From Psychrobacillus lasiicapitis (lineage in GTDB: Bacteria > Bacillota > Bacilli > Bacillales_A > Planococcaceae): a DNA stretch of 64,000 nt. Below the pieces are notes generated by a model, which saw only the letters and a program-made list of their open reading frames with translations, made no database searches and was not told the DNA's origin. The translations under genes and the position numbers were made by a program. Shown here one piece after another: positions 7,647-15,012 of the stretch; the stretch's first letter is position 1, and each line of letters begins with the position of its first letter. Where the stretch lies: NCBI RefSeq assembly GCF_006861795.1, contig NZ_VDGH01000009.1, positions 186,001 through 250,000 of the forward strand. Direction: 5' to 3'.

Positions 7647-7848
7647 GATTACAACTAAAAGACTCAAAAGCCTAGTGCGGCAATCAGAAACTCGTCTGTA
7701 TTATCAAAGGGGGAACTTTTATCTACAAATATAAGTGTTTACGAAATGAATTAACTTTATTAAGTATAATTATAAAAAAGCGTCCCTTTTTGGGGATTCT
7801 GAAGAATAAATAAATTAGTTTTATTATTCTTATTCTGGTGAATAAAAT

Positions 7849-8718
7849 ATGCCAGATAAAAAAGTAAACAAATTAAAAATAAAATCTGATTACTACACAG
7901 ACTTAGCCTTCACTGAAAGAAAAATTAATATTGCGGAATTTGAGAGAAAACATAAATGGGGAAATAATGAAAAATGGGAAGAAATGAAATATATAGCATC
8001 TACTCCTTTTTTTCTTCACTCATTTTTAACGAGTCTTAATGTTGAACAAAGATTACGTGCGGTAAAGGATCTTTACGGATACTCATTTAAGGAATTGAAA
8101 GGTTTAGGGAAATTCGGTGGATCGGTTCATAAATTTTTTAAGAACCAACAAGGCTACACTGGGGATAAAATGTTAACGGAGCAGAGAGCTAGACTTGCAA
8201 TTACCTTAGATATTCCAATAATCTATATTCTAAAAGATAAGCCTACGTTTATACAAAGAGAACAATATAATTACTTGGAATATCACGAGATAGCGAAAAC
8301 AATAACTTTTTCGGAGCTAAATAATATTTTGGTGCGTCCAATTCAAAGAGAGATTAGTGCATATAAAATAGAAATTAACAAGGATAACCCTTTCTACTGT
8401 GGATCAGCTTTGAGTCAAATAAATTGTAGAGTTGATTTGCATAAAACTTTCTTTTCAATAGAATTTTACCTTCACTCCCGACTTGATGTTGATTTATATT
8501 CTATAAATAGGATAGTTGAAAAATTCGATTACAAGATTTTTCGAATTATAATATCAACAGCTCTACTACGTGATACATATAAGCTTTCGCTTATTTGTAC
8601 ATATATCGAGGAACAAAAAGAAGATGCAAAAAACTTCTCGGAGAAATTAATTAGAATTAATAATGGTACAGTACTTTTTCCTTATAATTATGATTTTGAA
8701 AAAGTTGTCCCTTTTTAG
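7849..8718 (+). CDS. XRE-like hypothetical protein
   Basis: A 289-residue soluble protein without a clear family. Residues about 65-125 read like a divergent XRE-type helix-turn-helix (QRLRAVKDLYGYSFKEL ... RARLAITLDIPIIYIL), including the typical 'LA..L.IP..YIL' end of that fold. The remaining 160 residues form a mixed alpha/beta domain with many aromatic residues and no motif I know. Ribosome binding is weak (GGTGAATAAA). It lies between the recombinase trio and the xis-int pair, where a regulator of the island would be expected. A related 20-base word flanks the gene on both sides (near 7780 and at its own 3' end). Confidence 0.5.
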   Translation: MPDKKVNKLKIKSDYYTDLAFTERKINIAEFERKHKWGNNEKWEEMKYIASTPFFLHSFLTSLNVEQRLRAVKDLYGYSFKELKGLGKFGGSVHKFFKNQQGYTGDKMLTEQRARLAITLDIPIIYILKDKPTFIQREQYNYLEYHEIAKTITFSELNNILVRPIQREISAYKIEINKDNPFYCGSALSQINCRVDLHKTFFSIEFYLHSRLDVDLYSINRIVEKFDYKIFRIIISTALLRDTYKLSLICTYIEEQKEDAKNFSEKLIRINNGTVLFPYNYDFEKVVPF

Positions 8719-8747
8719 GGATTTAAGTAAATTAATTAATGACATGG

Positions 8748-8779
8748 AAAACCTCCTTATATCATAAAGGAGGTTTTTT
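8748..8779 (+). terminator. Terminator whose 3' arm is the next gene's ribosome binding site
   Basis: AAAACCTCCTT (8748-8758) pairs perfectly with AAGGAGGTTTT (8767-8777), followed by more T. It would terminate the XRE-like gene, while its descending arm supplies the AAGGAGG site for the small ORF at 8781. When folded, the ribosome binding site is hidden. Confidence 0.7.
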
Positions 8780-8780
8780 G

Positions 8781-8912
8781 ATGTACACAAAAAAAGTTGT
8801 AAAGAAGATGGACCAAGAAAAATTAGTTAAAAGAAAGTTAGCGTTAGACATGATTGAAGAATGGATGCTAAAGCTTAAAAAAACAAGTGAATTTGACAGA
8901 AAAAATGAGTAG
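8781..8912 (+). CDS. Small basic helical protein upstream of xis (43 aa)
   Basis: A 43-residue frame rich in Lys, Glu and Leu (KKVVKKMDQEKLVKRK...), predicted to be one or two helices. The ATG is exactly positioned behind AAGGAGGTTTTTTG. Its stop overlaps the start of the excisionase-like gene (ATGAGTAG), so the two are probably translationally coupled. I recognise no family. Its position next to xis and int suggests a role in island maintenance or regulation, which is inference. Confidence 0.5.
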   Translation: MYTKKVVKKMDQEKLVKRKLALDMIEEWMLKLKKTSEFDRKNE

Positions 8913-9090
8913 AACTGAAAAAGAATCTTATCCAATAGTATTAACTGCGGTTGATATATGTGAGATTTTACAAATATCGAAACCATCAGCATATGAATTA
9001 ATGGATAGATATGACTTTCCCCTAATTAAAATAGGAAGGTGTAAAAGGGTTTTAAGGGATGAATTTTTTTTATGGTTAAGTAACCATTAA
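8905..9090 (+). CDS. Excisionase-like helix-turn-helix protein
   Basis: A 61-residue protein of the small MerR-like/excisionase (HTH_17) type: VLTAVDICEILQISKPSAYELM forms the helix-turn-helix, followed by FPLIKIGRCKRVLRDEF, the typical 'I..GR..RV....' wing. The ATG at 8905 overlaps the stop of the preceding small gene; a GTG at 8887 is an alternative start. It lies about 100 bases upstream of the integrase on the same strand, the usual xis-int arrangement. Such proteins bind the arm sites of the element and bias the integrase toward excision. Confidence 0.75.
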   Translation: MSRTEKESYPIVLTAVDICEILQISKPSAYELMDRYDFPLIKIGRCKRVLRDEFFLWLSNH

Positions 9091-9193
9091 TATCTCAATG
9101 CAATTATAAAAGGTTAAATGAATGGTAAGACTGTTGACTAGACCACTTATTTACTTTTTTCGTTGCGCAAAAATTAATGGAGGTATGTAATAA

Positions 9194-10348
9194 ATGGCGC
9201 ACATCAGAAAAAGAGGTAAAACATATTCATATGCAATTGACGTTGGAAAAGACCCCTTAACGGGGAAGCGTAAACAAATAAATAAAGGCGGATTTATTCG
9301 AAAAAAAGATGCCGAGGCAGCTGCGCGGAAGATTGAATTGCTATTAGACGAAAATCGTTATATTGTGCAGAGCAAAGAGGTTTTTTCGGAGTATATCCAA
9401 TATTGGTTTGAAAACTATTATCAAACTCGGATAAAACAAGCGTCTGCCATAAACCTTAAGTACATTATAGAGAAACAACTCATATGTGAGAATCCGTTTG
9501 CTAACAAAGAAATTGCAAAGATTACTACAATGGATATTGACCATTTTTATAATCTTAAATTAAAAGAAGGTTATGGTACAAGTTACATTCGAAAACTGCA
9601 TCAACTGCTAAGGCAGGCATTAAGTCAAGCGGTTAAATGGAAAAAAATCGCGATTAATCCAGTTGAGGATGCAGCCCCACCCTCTGTGAAGTATGAAGAG
9701 ATGTCAATTTGGTCATTTGATGCGATTCAAACATTTCTTCATAACTGTAAAGGTGAAAGACATTATTTAACTTTCTTACTGGCCATCTATACTGGCATGC
9801 GAAGAGGGGAAATTTTAGGCCTACAGTGGAGTGACATTGACTTCGACAAAAAAGTTATTCATGTAATCAGGTCGTTGTCTTATGTCCCAAAGAGTGGAAA
9901 TGTTTTTACAACATTGAAAACCAAAAATGCAAAACGACAAGTTCCTATTCCGGAATTCGTACTCAATGAATTACGTATTCAAAAAAAACGTATAGAAAAG
10001 TGGAAGGAATTGGTTGGGCCAATGTTTGAGGATCAGGACCTAGTAATTTGTACAAATACAGGAACCTCACAAGATCCGCGTAACGTACTTCGGGTAATGA
10101 AGCGCATTGTAAGTAACACCAAGATACCAAAAATTCGGTTTCATGATATTCGACACACTCATGCATCCATTCTTATTTCAGAAGGGGTAGATATTGTTAA
10201 AATTTCTAAACGATTAGGTCATGCAAATCCCAAAATCACATTAGAATTTTATGCGCATTTATTACCGAATGAAGACAATGATATTGCTGACATTTTTCAT
10301 GATGCTATTCAAAATAAAGACAAAGAAAATGAAAAAGGTTTAGAGTGA
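9194..10348 (+). CDS. int: Site-specific tyrosine integrase of the tRNA-Val island
   Basis: A 384-residue integrase of the Tn916/phage type. The N-terminus (HIRKRGKTYSYAIDVG, GGFIRKKDAEAAA) is the arm-binding domain, followed by a SAM-like core-binding domain (about residues 60-150) and the catalytic domain with TGMRRGEI (Arg I), TLKTKNAKR (Lys), HDIRH (His-x-x-Arg-His), GHANPKIT and Tyr in LEFYAH. It has the full length of the family. AATGGAGGTATGTAATAA gives the ribosome binding site. The stop is 116 bases from the 3' end of a tRNA-Val gene, the expected position for an integrase that uses that tRNA as attB. The enzyme should integrate and, with the excisionase, remove the island to its left. 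Confidence 0.9.
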   Translation: MAHIRKRGKTYSYAIDVGKDPLTGKRKQINKGGFIRKKDAEAAARKIELLLDENRYIVQSKEVFSEYIQYWFENYYQTRIKQASAINLKYIIEKQLICENPFANKEIAKITTMDIDHFYNLKLKEGYGTSYIRKLHQLLRQALSQAVKWKKIAINPVEDAAPPSVKYEEMSIWSFDAIQTFLHNCKGERHYLTFLLAIYTGMRRGEILGLQWSDIDFDKKVIHVIRSLSYVPKSGNVFTTLKTKNAKRQVPIPEFVLNELRIQKKRIEKWKELVGPMFEDQDLVICTNTGTSQDPRNVLRVMKRIVSNTKIPKIRFHDIRHTHASILISEGVDIVKISKRLGHANPKITLEFYAHLLPNEDNDIADIFHDAIQNKDKENEKGLE

Positions 10349-10407
10349 TCTTGCGGACAAATTGCGGACAAACCAAAAAAGTAGATGTATATAGTTGTAA
10401 ATGTTTA

Positions 10408-10454
10408 TAAAAGAAAAAGCCCGTAAGTGTTGATATTTCAACACTTGAAGGCTT
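10408..10454 (-). terminator. Terminator of the tRNA-Val gene
   Basis: A hairpin (10417-10454; AAGTGTTGA paired with its complement plus AAGCC/GGCTT) is followed on the minus strand by TTTTTCTTTT. It lies just after the tRNA 3' end, and also between int and the tRNA. Confidence 0.65.
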
Positions 10455-10464
10455 ATCTACAGTA

Positions 10465-10536
10465 TGATCTGAGAGGGATTCGAACCCCCGACCCCGTCCC
10501 TGTCAAGGACGTATTCTCCCGCTGAACTATCAGATC
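10465..10536 (-). tRNA. trnV: tRNA-Val (anticodon GAC)
   Basis: Read on the minus strand the gene has a 7-bp acceptor stem (GATCTGA/TCAGATC), D arm (GTTC/GAAT), anticodon arm CGTCC-TTGACAG-GGACG with anticodon GAC, and a T arm with TTCGAAT loop. GAC decodes GUC/GUU, hence valine; a quick look at the plus strand could suggest Asp, but the loop on the coding strand is GAC. The discriminator base is A, and CCA is not encoded. The 3' end faces the integrase gene, so it is the probable attachment site of the island. Confidence 0.92.
10466..10490. other. Probable island attachment site in the tRNA 3' end
   Basis: The acceptor/T-arm end of the tRNA gene lies directly beside the integrase. In tRNA-targeting elements this end is duplicated at the other junction. 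I found no second copy in bases 1-10,400, so the far junction should be beyond the left edge. The exact core is not determined. Confidence 0.45.
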
Positions 10537-10712
10537 TTTAGATGTTTCTTCCGCTATTATATAAGTTTGATCTAAAGAGTACAATACTTTAAACGACTAT
10601 TTTTCTATTACGTCTTTAGATGTATATGTAAATAAAGCTCTAGTCCATTTATGTTGATAGCAGTTAGTCTATACTAGAAAGTATAAGTTAGTACGGAGAA
10701 AGGAGAGGGTAT

Positions 10713-11432
10713 ATGGTGGATTATTCAAAAGAAGTAGAGCAACAATTGCATTTCTGGAAGTCTAGAATAACAAGGAAGTCTGGTATTATAGGTCGAGCTT
10801 CTAAAAACGTACAGAACAAGGTTAATGGTCTTATACCGGAGAAGTTCCATCAAGTGATGACAGAAAGTATTAAAAATATGGTGAAAGCAACGCTTGTAGG
10901 CTCCAACATGACAACGAAAAAACGGCTGCCATTAAAGCTAAGCCTTTATGAACGAGACGAGTTGCTGAAAGAAAAGCTTTCTACTTTCAGAAAAACAGCT
11001 GTTATTGAAGGAGCCGGTACAGGCGCAGGCGGAATACTGCTAGGGCTTGCTGATTTCCCGTTACTATTATCGATAAAGATGAAATTCCTTTTTGAAGCTG
11101 CTGCGATCTACGGATTTGATACGGATGATTATGAGGAACGACTTTTCATACTACATATTTTCCTATTAGCTTTTTCAAGTGAGGAAAAACGAAAAGATGC
11201 ATTGTATATTATTGAAAACTGGGAACACCAAAAGCATTTGATTGCGGATATGGACTGGCGAGAGTTCCAGCAGGAGTATAGGGATCATATTGATTTGGTT
11301 AAATTGTTTCAGTTACTGCCTGGTATCGGAGCGGTTGTTGGGGCGTTTGCCAACTACAAACTGCTAGACCAACTTGGAGAAACAGCTATGAATTCATATC
11401 GGTTACGTTTATCCCGCATTAACGGGCAGTAA
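10713..11432 (+). CDS. EcsC family protein
   Basis: A 239-residue protein matching the EcsC family: a basic N-terminal helix region, then the conserved glycine-rich segment (EGAGTGAGGILLGLADFPL, about residues 98-116), the amphipathic region KMKFLFEAAAIYGF, and a second glycine-rich membrane-like segment near the C-terminus (LLPGIGAVVGAFANYKLLDQ). EcsC in Bacillus subtilis is encoded with the EcsAB ABC transporter, but this is a stand-alone copy and its biochemical role is unknown. AAAGGAGAGGG precedes the ATG. It is the first gene to the right of the tRNA and outside the island. Confidence 0.85.
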   Translation: MVDYSKEVEQQLHFWKSRITRKSGIIGRASKNVQNKVNGLIPEKFHQVMTESIKNMVKATLVGSNMTTKKRLPLKLSLYERDELLKEKLSTFRKTAVIEGAGTGAGGILLGLADFPLLLSIKMKFLFEAAAIYGFDTDDYEERLFILHIFLLAFSSEEKRKDALYIIENWEHQKHLIADMDWREFQQEYRDHIDLVKLFQLLPGIGAVVGAFANYKLLDQLGETAMNSYRLRLSRINGQ

Positions 11433-11442
11433 GACTCCCACT

Positions 11443-11550
11443 TCAAGTTGTAAGAAAAGCGAAAAGATAAGTGGGAGATCAACTGCCCGTAAAAGCCCGA
11501 TTGGTTTAACTAACAATCAGTAGGGGATGAAGAACCCCCCACTGATTGAA
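11443..11550 (+). terminator. Two hairpins after the EcsC-family gene
   Basis: CTCCCACTT near 11445 pairs with AAGTGGGAG near 11470. A second hairpin, CAATCAGT-GGGG with CCCC-ACTGATTG, lies at 11514-11548. Neither has a long T-run, but they separate the EcsC-family gene from the next promoter. Confidence 0.45.
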
Positions 11551-11576
11551 GTTTCACTTTATTACACGATATCTAA

Positions 11577-11605
11577 TTGACTCGCGTGTGAAATGATGGT
11601 ATATT
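11577..11605 (+). promoter_or_regulatory. Sigma-A promoter of the attenuator leader
   Basis: TTGACT and TATATT are separated by exactly 17 bases. Transcription would begin near 11612, giving an untranslated leader of about 520 bases before the MutS2-like gene. Confidence 0.75.
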
Positions 11606-11637
11606 GAAAATATTCTAATTTAAAGGTGTGGTGAAGT

Positions 11638-11661
11638 ATGTCGGTTGTAGGTATAAACTAA
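11638..11661 (+). CDS. Leader peptide MSVVGIN
   Basis: A 7-codon frame starts with ATG eight bases after AAAGGTGTGGTGA and ends with TAA. It lies 26 bases from the predicted transcription start. Codons 4-6 (GTA GGT AT-) form the left arm of a hairpin whose right arm (ATACCTAC, 11747-11754) can alternatively pair with the terminator stem downstream. This is the layout of leader peptides that sense stalled ribosomes upstream of antibiotic-response genes. The peptide is too short for similarity evidence; the case rests on position and RNA geometry. Confidence 0.55.
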   Translation: MSVVGIN

Positions 11662-11810
11662 TTTAGTTTAATAAGGCTTTTAATAACTGGTTTTGTACTA
11701 GTTTATTAAGCGTGCCTTGTTTCACAATGTTTAAGCAACATTGTGGATACCTACCTTAAGACTGCTTCCTTTTCCATATAATCGATTAACATAAATGGTA
11801 TGTTAAGACG

Positions 11811-11848
11811 AAGAGCGTGGTGGGATTTGTCCTGCTATGCTCTTTTTT
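11811..11848 (+). terminator. Attenuator terminator in the mutS2-like leader
   Basis: A 15-bp stem, complete when G-U pairs are allowed, closed by a TTTG loop and followed by TTTTTT. It lies after the leader peptide and nearly 290 bases before the structural gene. Confidence 0.75.
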
Positions 11849-11878
11849 CTATCCTATTATTAGTTAACGATCAAAAAT

Positions 11879-11977
11879 GCCTTGTGACGACCACAAGGCT
11901 GATGCCCGCAGGAGCTTTCTATCCATTTTTCGGTTTAAGCCGTAAATATGGAGAGGTAGGAGAGTTCTTGCGGGCAT
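11879..11977. repeat. REP-like imperfect palindrome with GCGGGCAT ends
   Basis: GCCTTGTG/CACAAGGC (11879-11899) is followed by a long imperfect hairpin from ATGCCCGC (11902-11909) to GCGGGCAT (11970-11977), in which the arms stay largely complementary toward a short central loop. The GCGGGCAT/ATGCCCGC ends are also found at the structured block near 3866-3937. It looks like a dispersed palindromic element rather than part of the attenuator. A 65-codon frame covers it but seems incidental. Confidence 0.5.
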
Positions 11978-11980
11978 TTT

Positions 11981-12025
11981 CTAATTTCATTCAGTAGGGG
12001 TTTAAACCCTACTGAATGAAATTAG
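11981..12025. repeat. Perfect 19-bp inverted repeat
   Basis: CTAATTTCATTCAGTAGGG and its exact complement surround a 7-base loop. It is followed by a second composite hairpin at 12044-12088 (CAGATTTT/AAAATCTG enclosing GAATTGAG/CTCAATTC). Both are within the long untranslated leader just upstream of the MutS2-like gene. Confidence 0.75.
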
Positions 12026-12135
12026 AGCCTCCGGCGGATGTCACAGATTTTGAAAGGAGTGAATTGAGCAAACTCAATTCAAAATCTGGACGCAAATACG
12101 CCAAGGCGAATTTGATTAAATAAGGAGGAATAAAA

Positions 12136-14040
12136 ATGAATAAGATGACCTTTGAAAAATTACAATATAACGAACTAAAGGAAATGGTGAAATCCCATTG
12201 TGTAAGTAGTTTAGGGAAAGAATTACTGGATAAGCTACAGCCTAGCACCAATAGTAAGGTTGTAAAAAATAGACTAAATGAGACATCAGAGGCTCGAAAA
12301 CTATTGGATGCTGAAAACCATCTCCCATTAAAGGGGATTTCCAATATAAATTATCTGATGGAAAAGCTTGAAAAAGGGATGATTCTTGGTCCATCTGAGC
12401 TAGTAGCTATTTCCGATTTTTTAAGAGGGTGTCGGGTGATAAAGAAGTTTATGTTAGGGAAGGAATTCTTTGCTCCTGTCTTACATGCTTATTCATATTC
12501 CATGATGGAATTTCAAAGTATTGAAGAGGATATTAATTACTCTATTAGGGGGAATAGAGTCGATTCGGAAGCTAGCAAAGAATTAAAGCGAATCCGTAAT
12601 CAAATGGCAAAAACAGAAGAAAAAATAGAAGAACGTCTAAATAAATTTCTGAAAAGCAATGCGAACAAACAATATATTCAAGAATTTTTTATAAGCAAAA
12701 AAGATGATAGGTTTACGATTCCGATTAAAGCGTCGTATAAAAATCAAGTGGAAGGCACCATTATCGAAGCTTCTTCCAAAGGTTCTACAGTATTTATAGA
12801 GCCAGCTGCTATTTCTAAATTGAATGCTGAACTTGCTACTTTAAAGGCTGAAGAGTCAATGGAAGAATATCAGATTCTAGCTACCCTTTCAGGAAGCATT
12901 CTTGAACAAACGAGCCAGATTAACATCAATATCGAACTTATTGCTCAGTATGATATGATTTTTGCCAAAGCGAAGTTTAGTAAAACGATGGATGGTATAG
13001 AACCAAAGTTGAATAATCACGGGTACATTAAGCTGATAAGCTGTAAGCATCCACTTTTAACAGGAAATATTGTGCCTTTAGATTTTGAAATTGGAAAAGA
13101 TTATCGAAGTTTAATCATTACTGGGCCTAATGCTGGGGGAAAAACAGTCGTGCTAAAAACGATAGGAATCCTAACATTGGCCATCATGTCAGGCTTTCAT
13201 ATAGCAGCAGCTGAAGGTACGGAGCTAGCAGTTTTCAATCAAATTTTTGTAGACATCGGGGACAATCAAAGCATTGAAAATTCCCTGAGTACATTTTCAT
13301 CTCATATGAAAAACATATCTGAAATCATGAATGCGTCGACGAATAATACGCTTCTCCTTTTTGATGAAATTGGAAGTGGGACAGAACCGAACGAAGGGGC
13401 AGCACTAGCAATTGCCATACTCGAGGAATTTTATCAAATGGGCTGTATGACAGTTGCGACGACTCACTACGGAGAGATTAAACGTTACTCGGAAATGCAT
13501 AGTGATTTTATGAATGCTGCGATGCAATTTAATAGCGAAGCATTAGAGCCTATGTATAAGCTTTTAATCGGCAAATCAGGTGATAGCAATGCACTATGGA
13601 TTTCTAAGAAAATGAATTTGCGTGAAAAGGTGCTACAAAAAGCACAGCGTTATATAGAAAATAAAACATATGACCTTGAGCGAGTAAGAGACAATAAAAT
13701 TAAAAAACCAGTTCTAGTTGCGAACCAGGAAGAGGTAACATATGAATTTGAAGTAGGAGACAGAGTAAAACTAACTGAACTTGAGGATTATGGTATTGTG
13801 TATGAGAAAAAAGATAATCATAATAATGTGTCCGTGTTTTATAAAAATGAAATAGTAAAAGTAAATATAAAGAGATTGCAACTGGAAGGAAAAGCAACCG
13901 ATTTATATCCAGAAGGATATGACTTAAATTCTTTGTTTGTTAGTTATGCAGAACGGAAATTTCAACATGACATGGAAAGAGGTTCTAAAAAGGCATTGAA
14001 AAAAGTTTCAAAAGAAATAAAGAAAAGGCTCAATGAATAG
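12136..14040 (+). CDS. MutS2-like ATPase lacking the Smr domain
   Basis: A 634-residue MutS2-family protein: N-terminal core/lever region (about 1-300) and the ABC-type ATPase of the MutS superfamily with Walker A GPNAGGKT (about 330-337), Walker B LLLFDEIGSGTEP (about 406), and the VATTHYGEIKRY switch. Canonical MutS2 is about 780 residues and ends with an Smr nuclease domain. Here the chain stops after a small beta-rich module (about 530-590) and a Lys-rich helix, with no Smr motif. Some MutS2 proteins are reported to act on collided ribosomes, which fits the antibiotic-type attenuator upstream. TAAGGAGGAATAAAA precedes the ATG. The role in ribosome rescue is inference; the family call is firm. 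Confidence 0.85.
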   Translation: MNKMTFEKLQYNELKEMVKSHCVSSLGKELLDKLQPSTNSKVVKNRLNETSEARKLLDAENHLPLKGISNINYLMEKLEKGMILGPSELVAISDFLRGCRVIKKFMLGKEFFAPVLHAYSYSMMEFQSIEEDINYSIRGNRVDSEASKELKRIRNQMAKTEEKIEERLNKFLKSNANKQYIQEFFISKKDDRFTIPIKASYKNQVEGTIIEASSKGSTVFIEPAAISKLNAELATLKAEESMEEYQILATLSGSILEQTSQININIELIAQYDMIFAKAKFSKTMDGIEPKLNNHGYIKLISCKHPLLTGNIVPLDFEIGKDYRSLIITGPNAGGKTVVLKTIGILTLAIMSGFHIAAAEGTELAVFNQIFVDIGDNQSIENSLSTFSSHMKNISEIMNASTNNTLLLFDEIGSGTEPNEGAALAIAILEEFYQMGCMTVATTHYGEIKRYSEMHSDFMNAAMQFNSEALEPMYKLLIGKSGDSNALWISKKMNLREKVLQKAQRYIENKTYDLERVRDNKIKKPVLVANQEEVTYEFEVGDRVKLTELEDYGIVYEKKDNHNNVSVFYKNEIVKVNIKRLQLEGKATDLYPEGYDLNSLFVSYAERKFQHDMERGSKKALKKVSKEIKKRLNE

Positions 14041-14151
14041 TTACTCCAAATAGTTTTAGGTAAATTCATGCCCATTATGGGTTAATCGATGGTTTAGAGG
14101 GTAGAATAAATTAGGAAATTCTATTTTATAAAATGTTAGGAGGAAATAGGG

Positions 14152-14439
14152 ATGGATGAAAAGATGGGCGGTATTGAAGTTGGCGAAATTCTAACTGTGA
14201 TGGATGAAGATAATCGAGAGCAAGAAATAGAAGTGATTGGTCTATTAACGATTGAAGATAAGGAATATGCAGCGGTAGCATTTGCAGATGATGCTCAAGA
14301 AGATACATTAGAAGAGGTAGATGTGTTCTTTTTCCAAGTGATAGACGGAGAGGAATTAGCGGAAATAGAGACTGACGCGGAATTTGAAAAAGTATCTGCA
14401 GCTTTTTTAGAAGCTCAAGAAGCGGAAGAAGAGGAATAA
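14152..14439 (+). CDS. DUF1292 protein, copy 1
   Basis: A 95-residue acidic protein of the DUF1292 (YrzB-like) family: GEILTVMDEDNREQEIEVIG, EYAAVAFADD, VDVFFFQV and FEKVSAAFLE are the recurring blocks. TAGGAGGAAATAGGG precedes the ATG. A closely similar second copy lies about 570 bases downstream beyond a small minus-strand gene. DUF1292 members are widespread in Firmicutes, and their function is not established. A bidirectional terminator follows directly. Confidence 0.85.
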   Translation: MDEKMGGIEVGEILTVMDEDNREQEIEVIGLLTIEDKEYAAVAFADDAQEDTLEEVDVFFFQVIDGEELAEIETDAEFEKVSAAFLEAQEAEEEE

Positions 14440-14448
14440 AAAAGGCTA

Positions 14449-14480
14449 AAAAAGAGAGGAGGATACTTCCTCTCTTTTTT
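14449..14480. terminator. Bidirectional terminator
   Basis: AAAAAGAGAGGA pairs with TCCTCTCTTTTT around a 7-base loop. It serves the DUF1292 gene on the left and touches the stop codon of the convergent gene on the right. Confidence 0.8.
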
Positions 14481-14766
14481 AGAGCAATCCCTCTCGGCAG
14501 TCTGATTTCCCTTGAAATGTATTATATTTTTTCACTTCGCTTATTGTCACCTCTATTTCTTTGATGTAATGCTCAAATAGAGGATAATTTCCTGATTCGT
14601 TAAAATTCTGTTGATCAATAGAATTTAGCAATGCAATTATCCCTTTACATTTTAAATCATCAGAAGATGGGATTTTAGATTCTCCCTCTATTTCTCCTCT
14701 TACTACTAACTCTCCATTGCTATCTTCCATTTTAAAGTAGAATTTTTTTGTGTCATTATGGTGCAT
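14479..14766 (-). CDS. Hypothetical protein (95 aa)
   Basis: A 95-residue soluble protein with no recognised domain: KKFYFKMEDSNGELVVRGEIEG looks like a beta-hairpin start, the rest is mixed, and one Cys pair is far apart. TTAGGAGTGGTCTGAA precedes the ATG at proper spacing. It is inserted between two DUF1292 paralogues on the opposite strand. No function can be given. Confidence 0.5.
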   Translation of the reverse strand: MHHNDTKKFYFKMEDSNGELVVRGEIEGESKIPSSDDLKCKGIIALLNSIDQQNFNESGNYPLFEHYIKEIEVTISEVKKYNTFQGKSDCREGLL

Positions 14767-15012
14767 TTCAGACCACTCCTAACATAATAATCGAATCCCT
14801 TAATAATATATCCGCGATGAACAGTTTTACTCACACATTGTATTTAGGCTAGTATATCTAAATGATTTTGATCAATATTATTACTATTGGATTTAAATGT
14901 GGTATCTCCATGATTAATGCCAATATTTGTATTGCTAAAAAGCCTGTATTATATGATAATCCAAAGGTACGTTATATAGAGAGTTAAACATTTTACGTGA
15001 GGAGGAGTTAAG

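Larger units (their letters stand above)
7379..7848. other. Non-coding gap upstream of the recombinase trio
   Basis: No gene is visible. The gap holds two notable structures: a long hairpin with T-tract (7501-7566), entered separately, and a perfect 16-bp inverted repeat at 7609-7646. The words ACCTATTTACAAAGT near 7400 and ACCTTGTAAATAAGGT near 7475 are imperfect inverted copies of each other and could belong to the right end of the recombinase element. Confidence 0.4.
11638..11848 (+). promoter_or_regulatory. Putative ribosome-mediated transcription attenuator
   Basis: Three competing pairings are visible. (1) GTAGGTAT (11647-11654, inside the leader peptide) with ATACCTAC (11747-11754), enclosing further small hairpins, one of them CACAATGT/ACATTGTG. 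(2) Terminator stem AAGAGCGTGGTGGGA (11811-11825) with TCCTGCTATGCTCTT (11830-11844). (3) CCTACC (11750-11755) with GGTGGG (11819-11824), which would break the terminator. A ribosome held on the leader would block (1), free CCTACC for (3) and allow readthrough. The pairings are read directly; the mechanism is inferred. Confidence 0.6.

Noticed and set aside
10465-10536. tRNA-Asp
   Set aside because: GTC appears on the plus strand, but the gene is on the minus strand, where the loop reads TTGACAG; the anticodon is GAC, valine.
11800-11997. 65-codon open frame over the leader
   Set aside because: It spans the attenuator terminator and a palindromic element, has no ribosome binding site, and its composition follows the repeat; I treat it as incidental.
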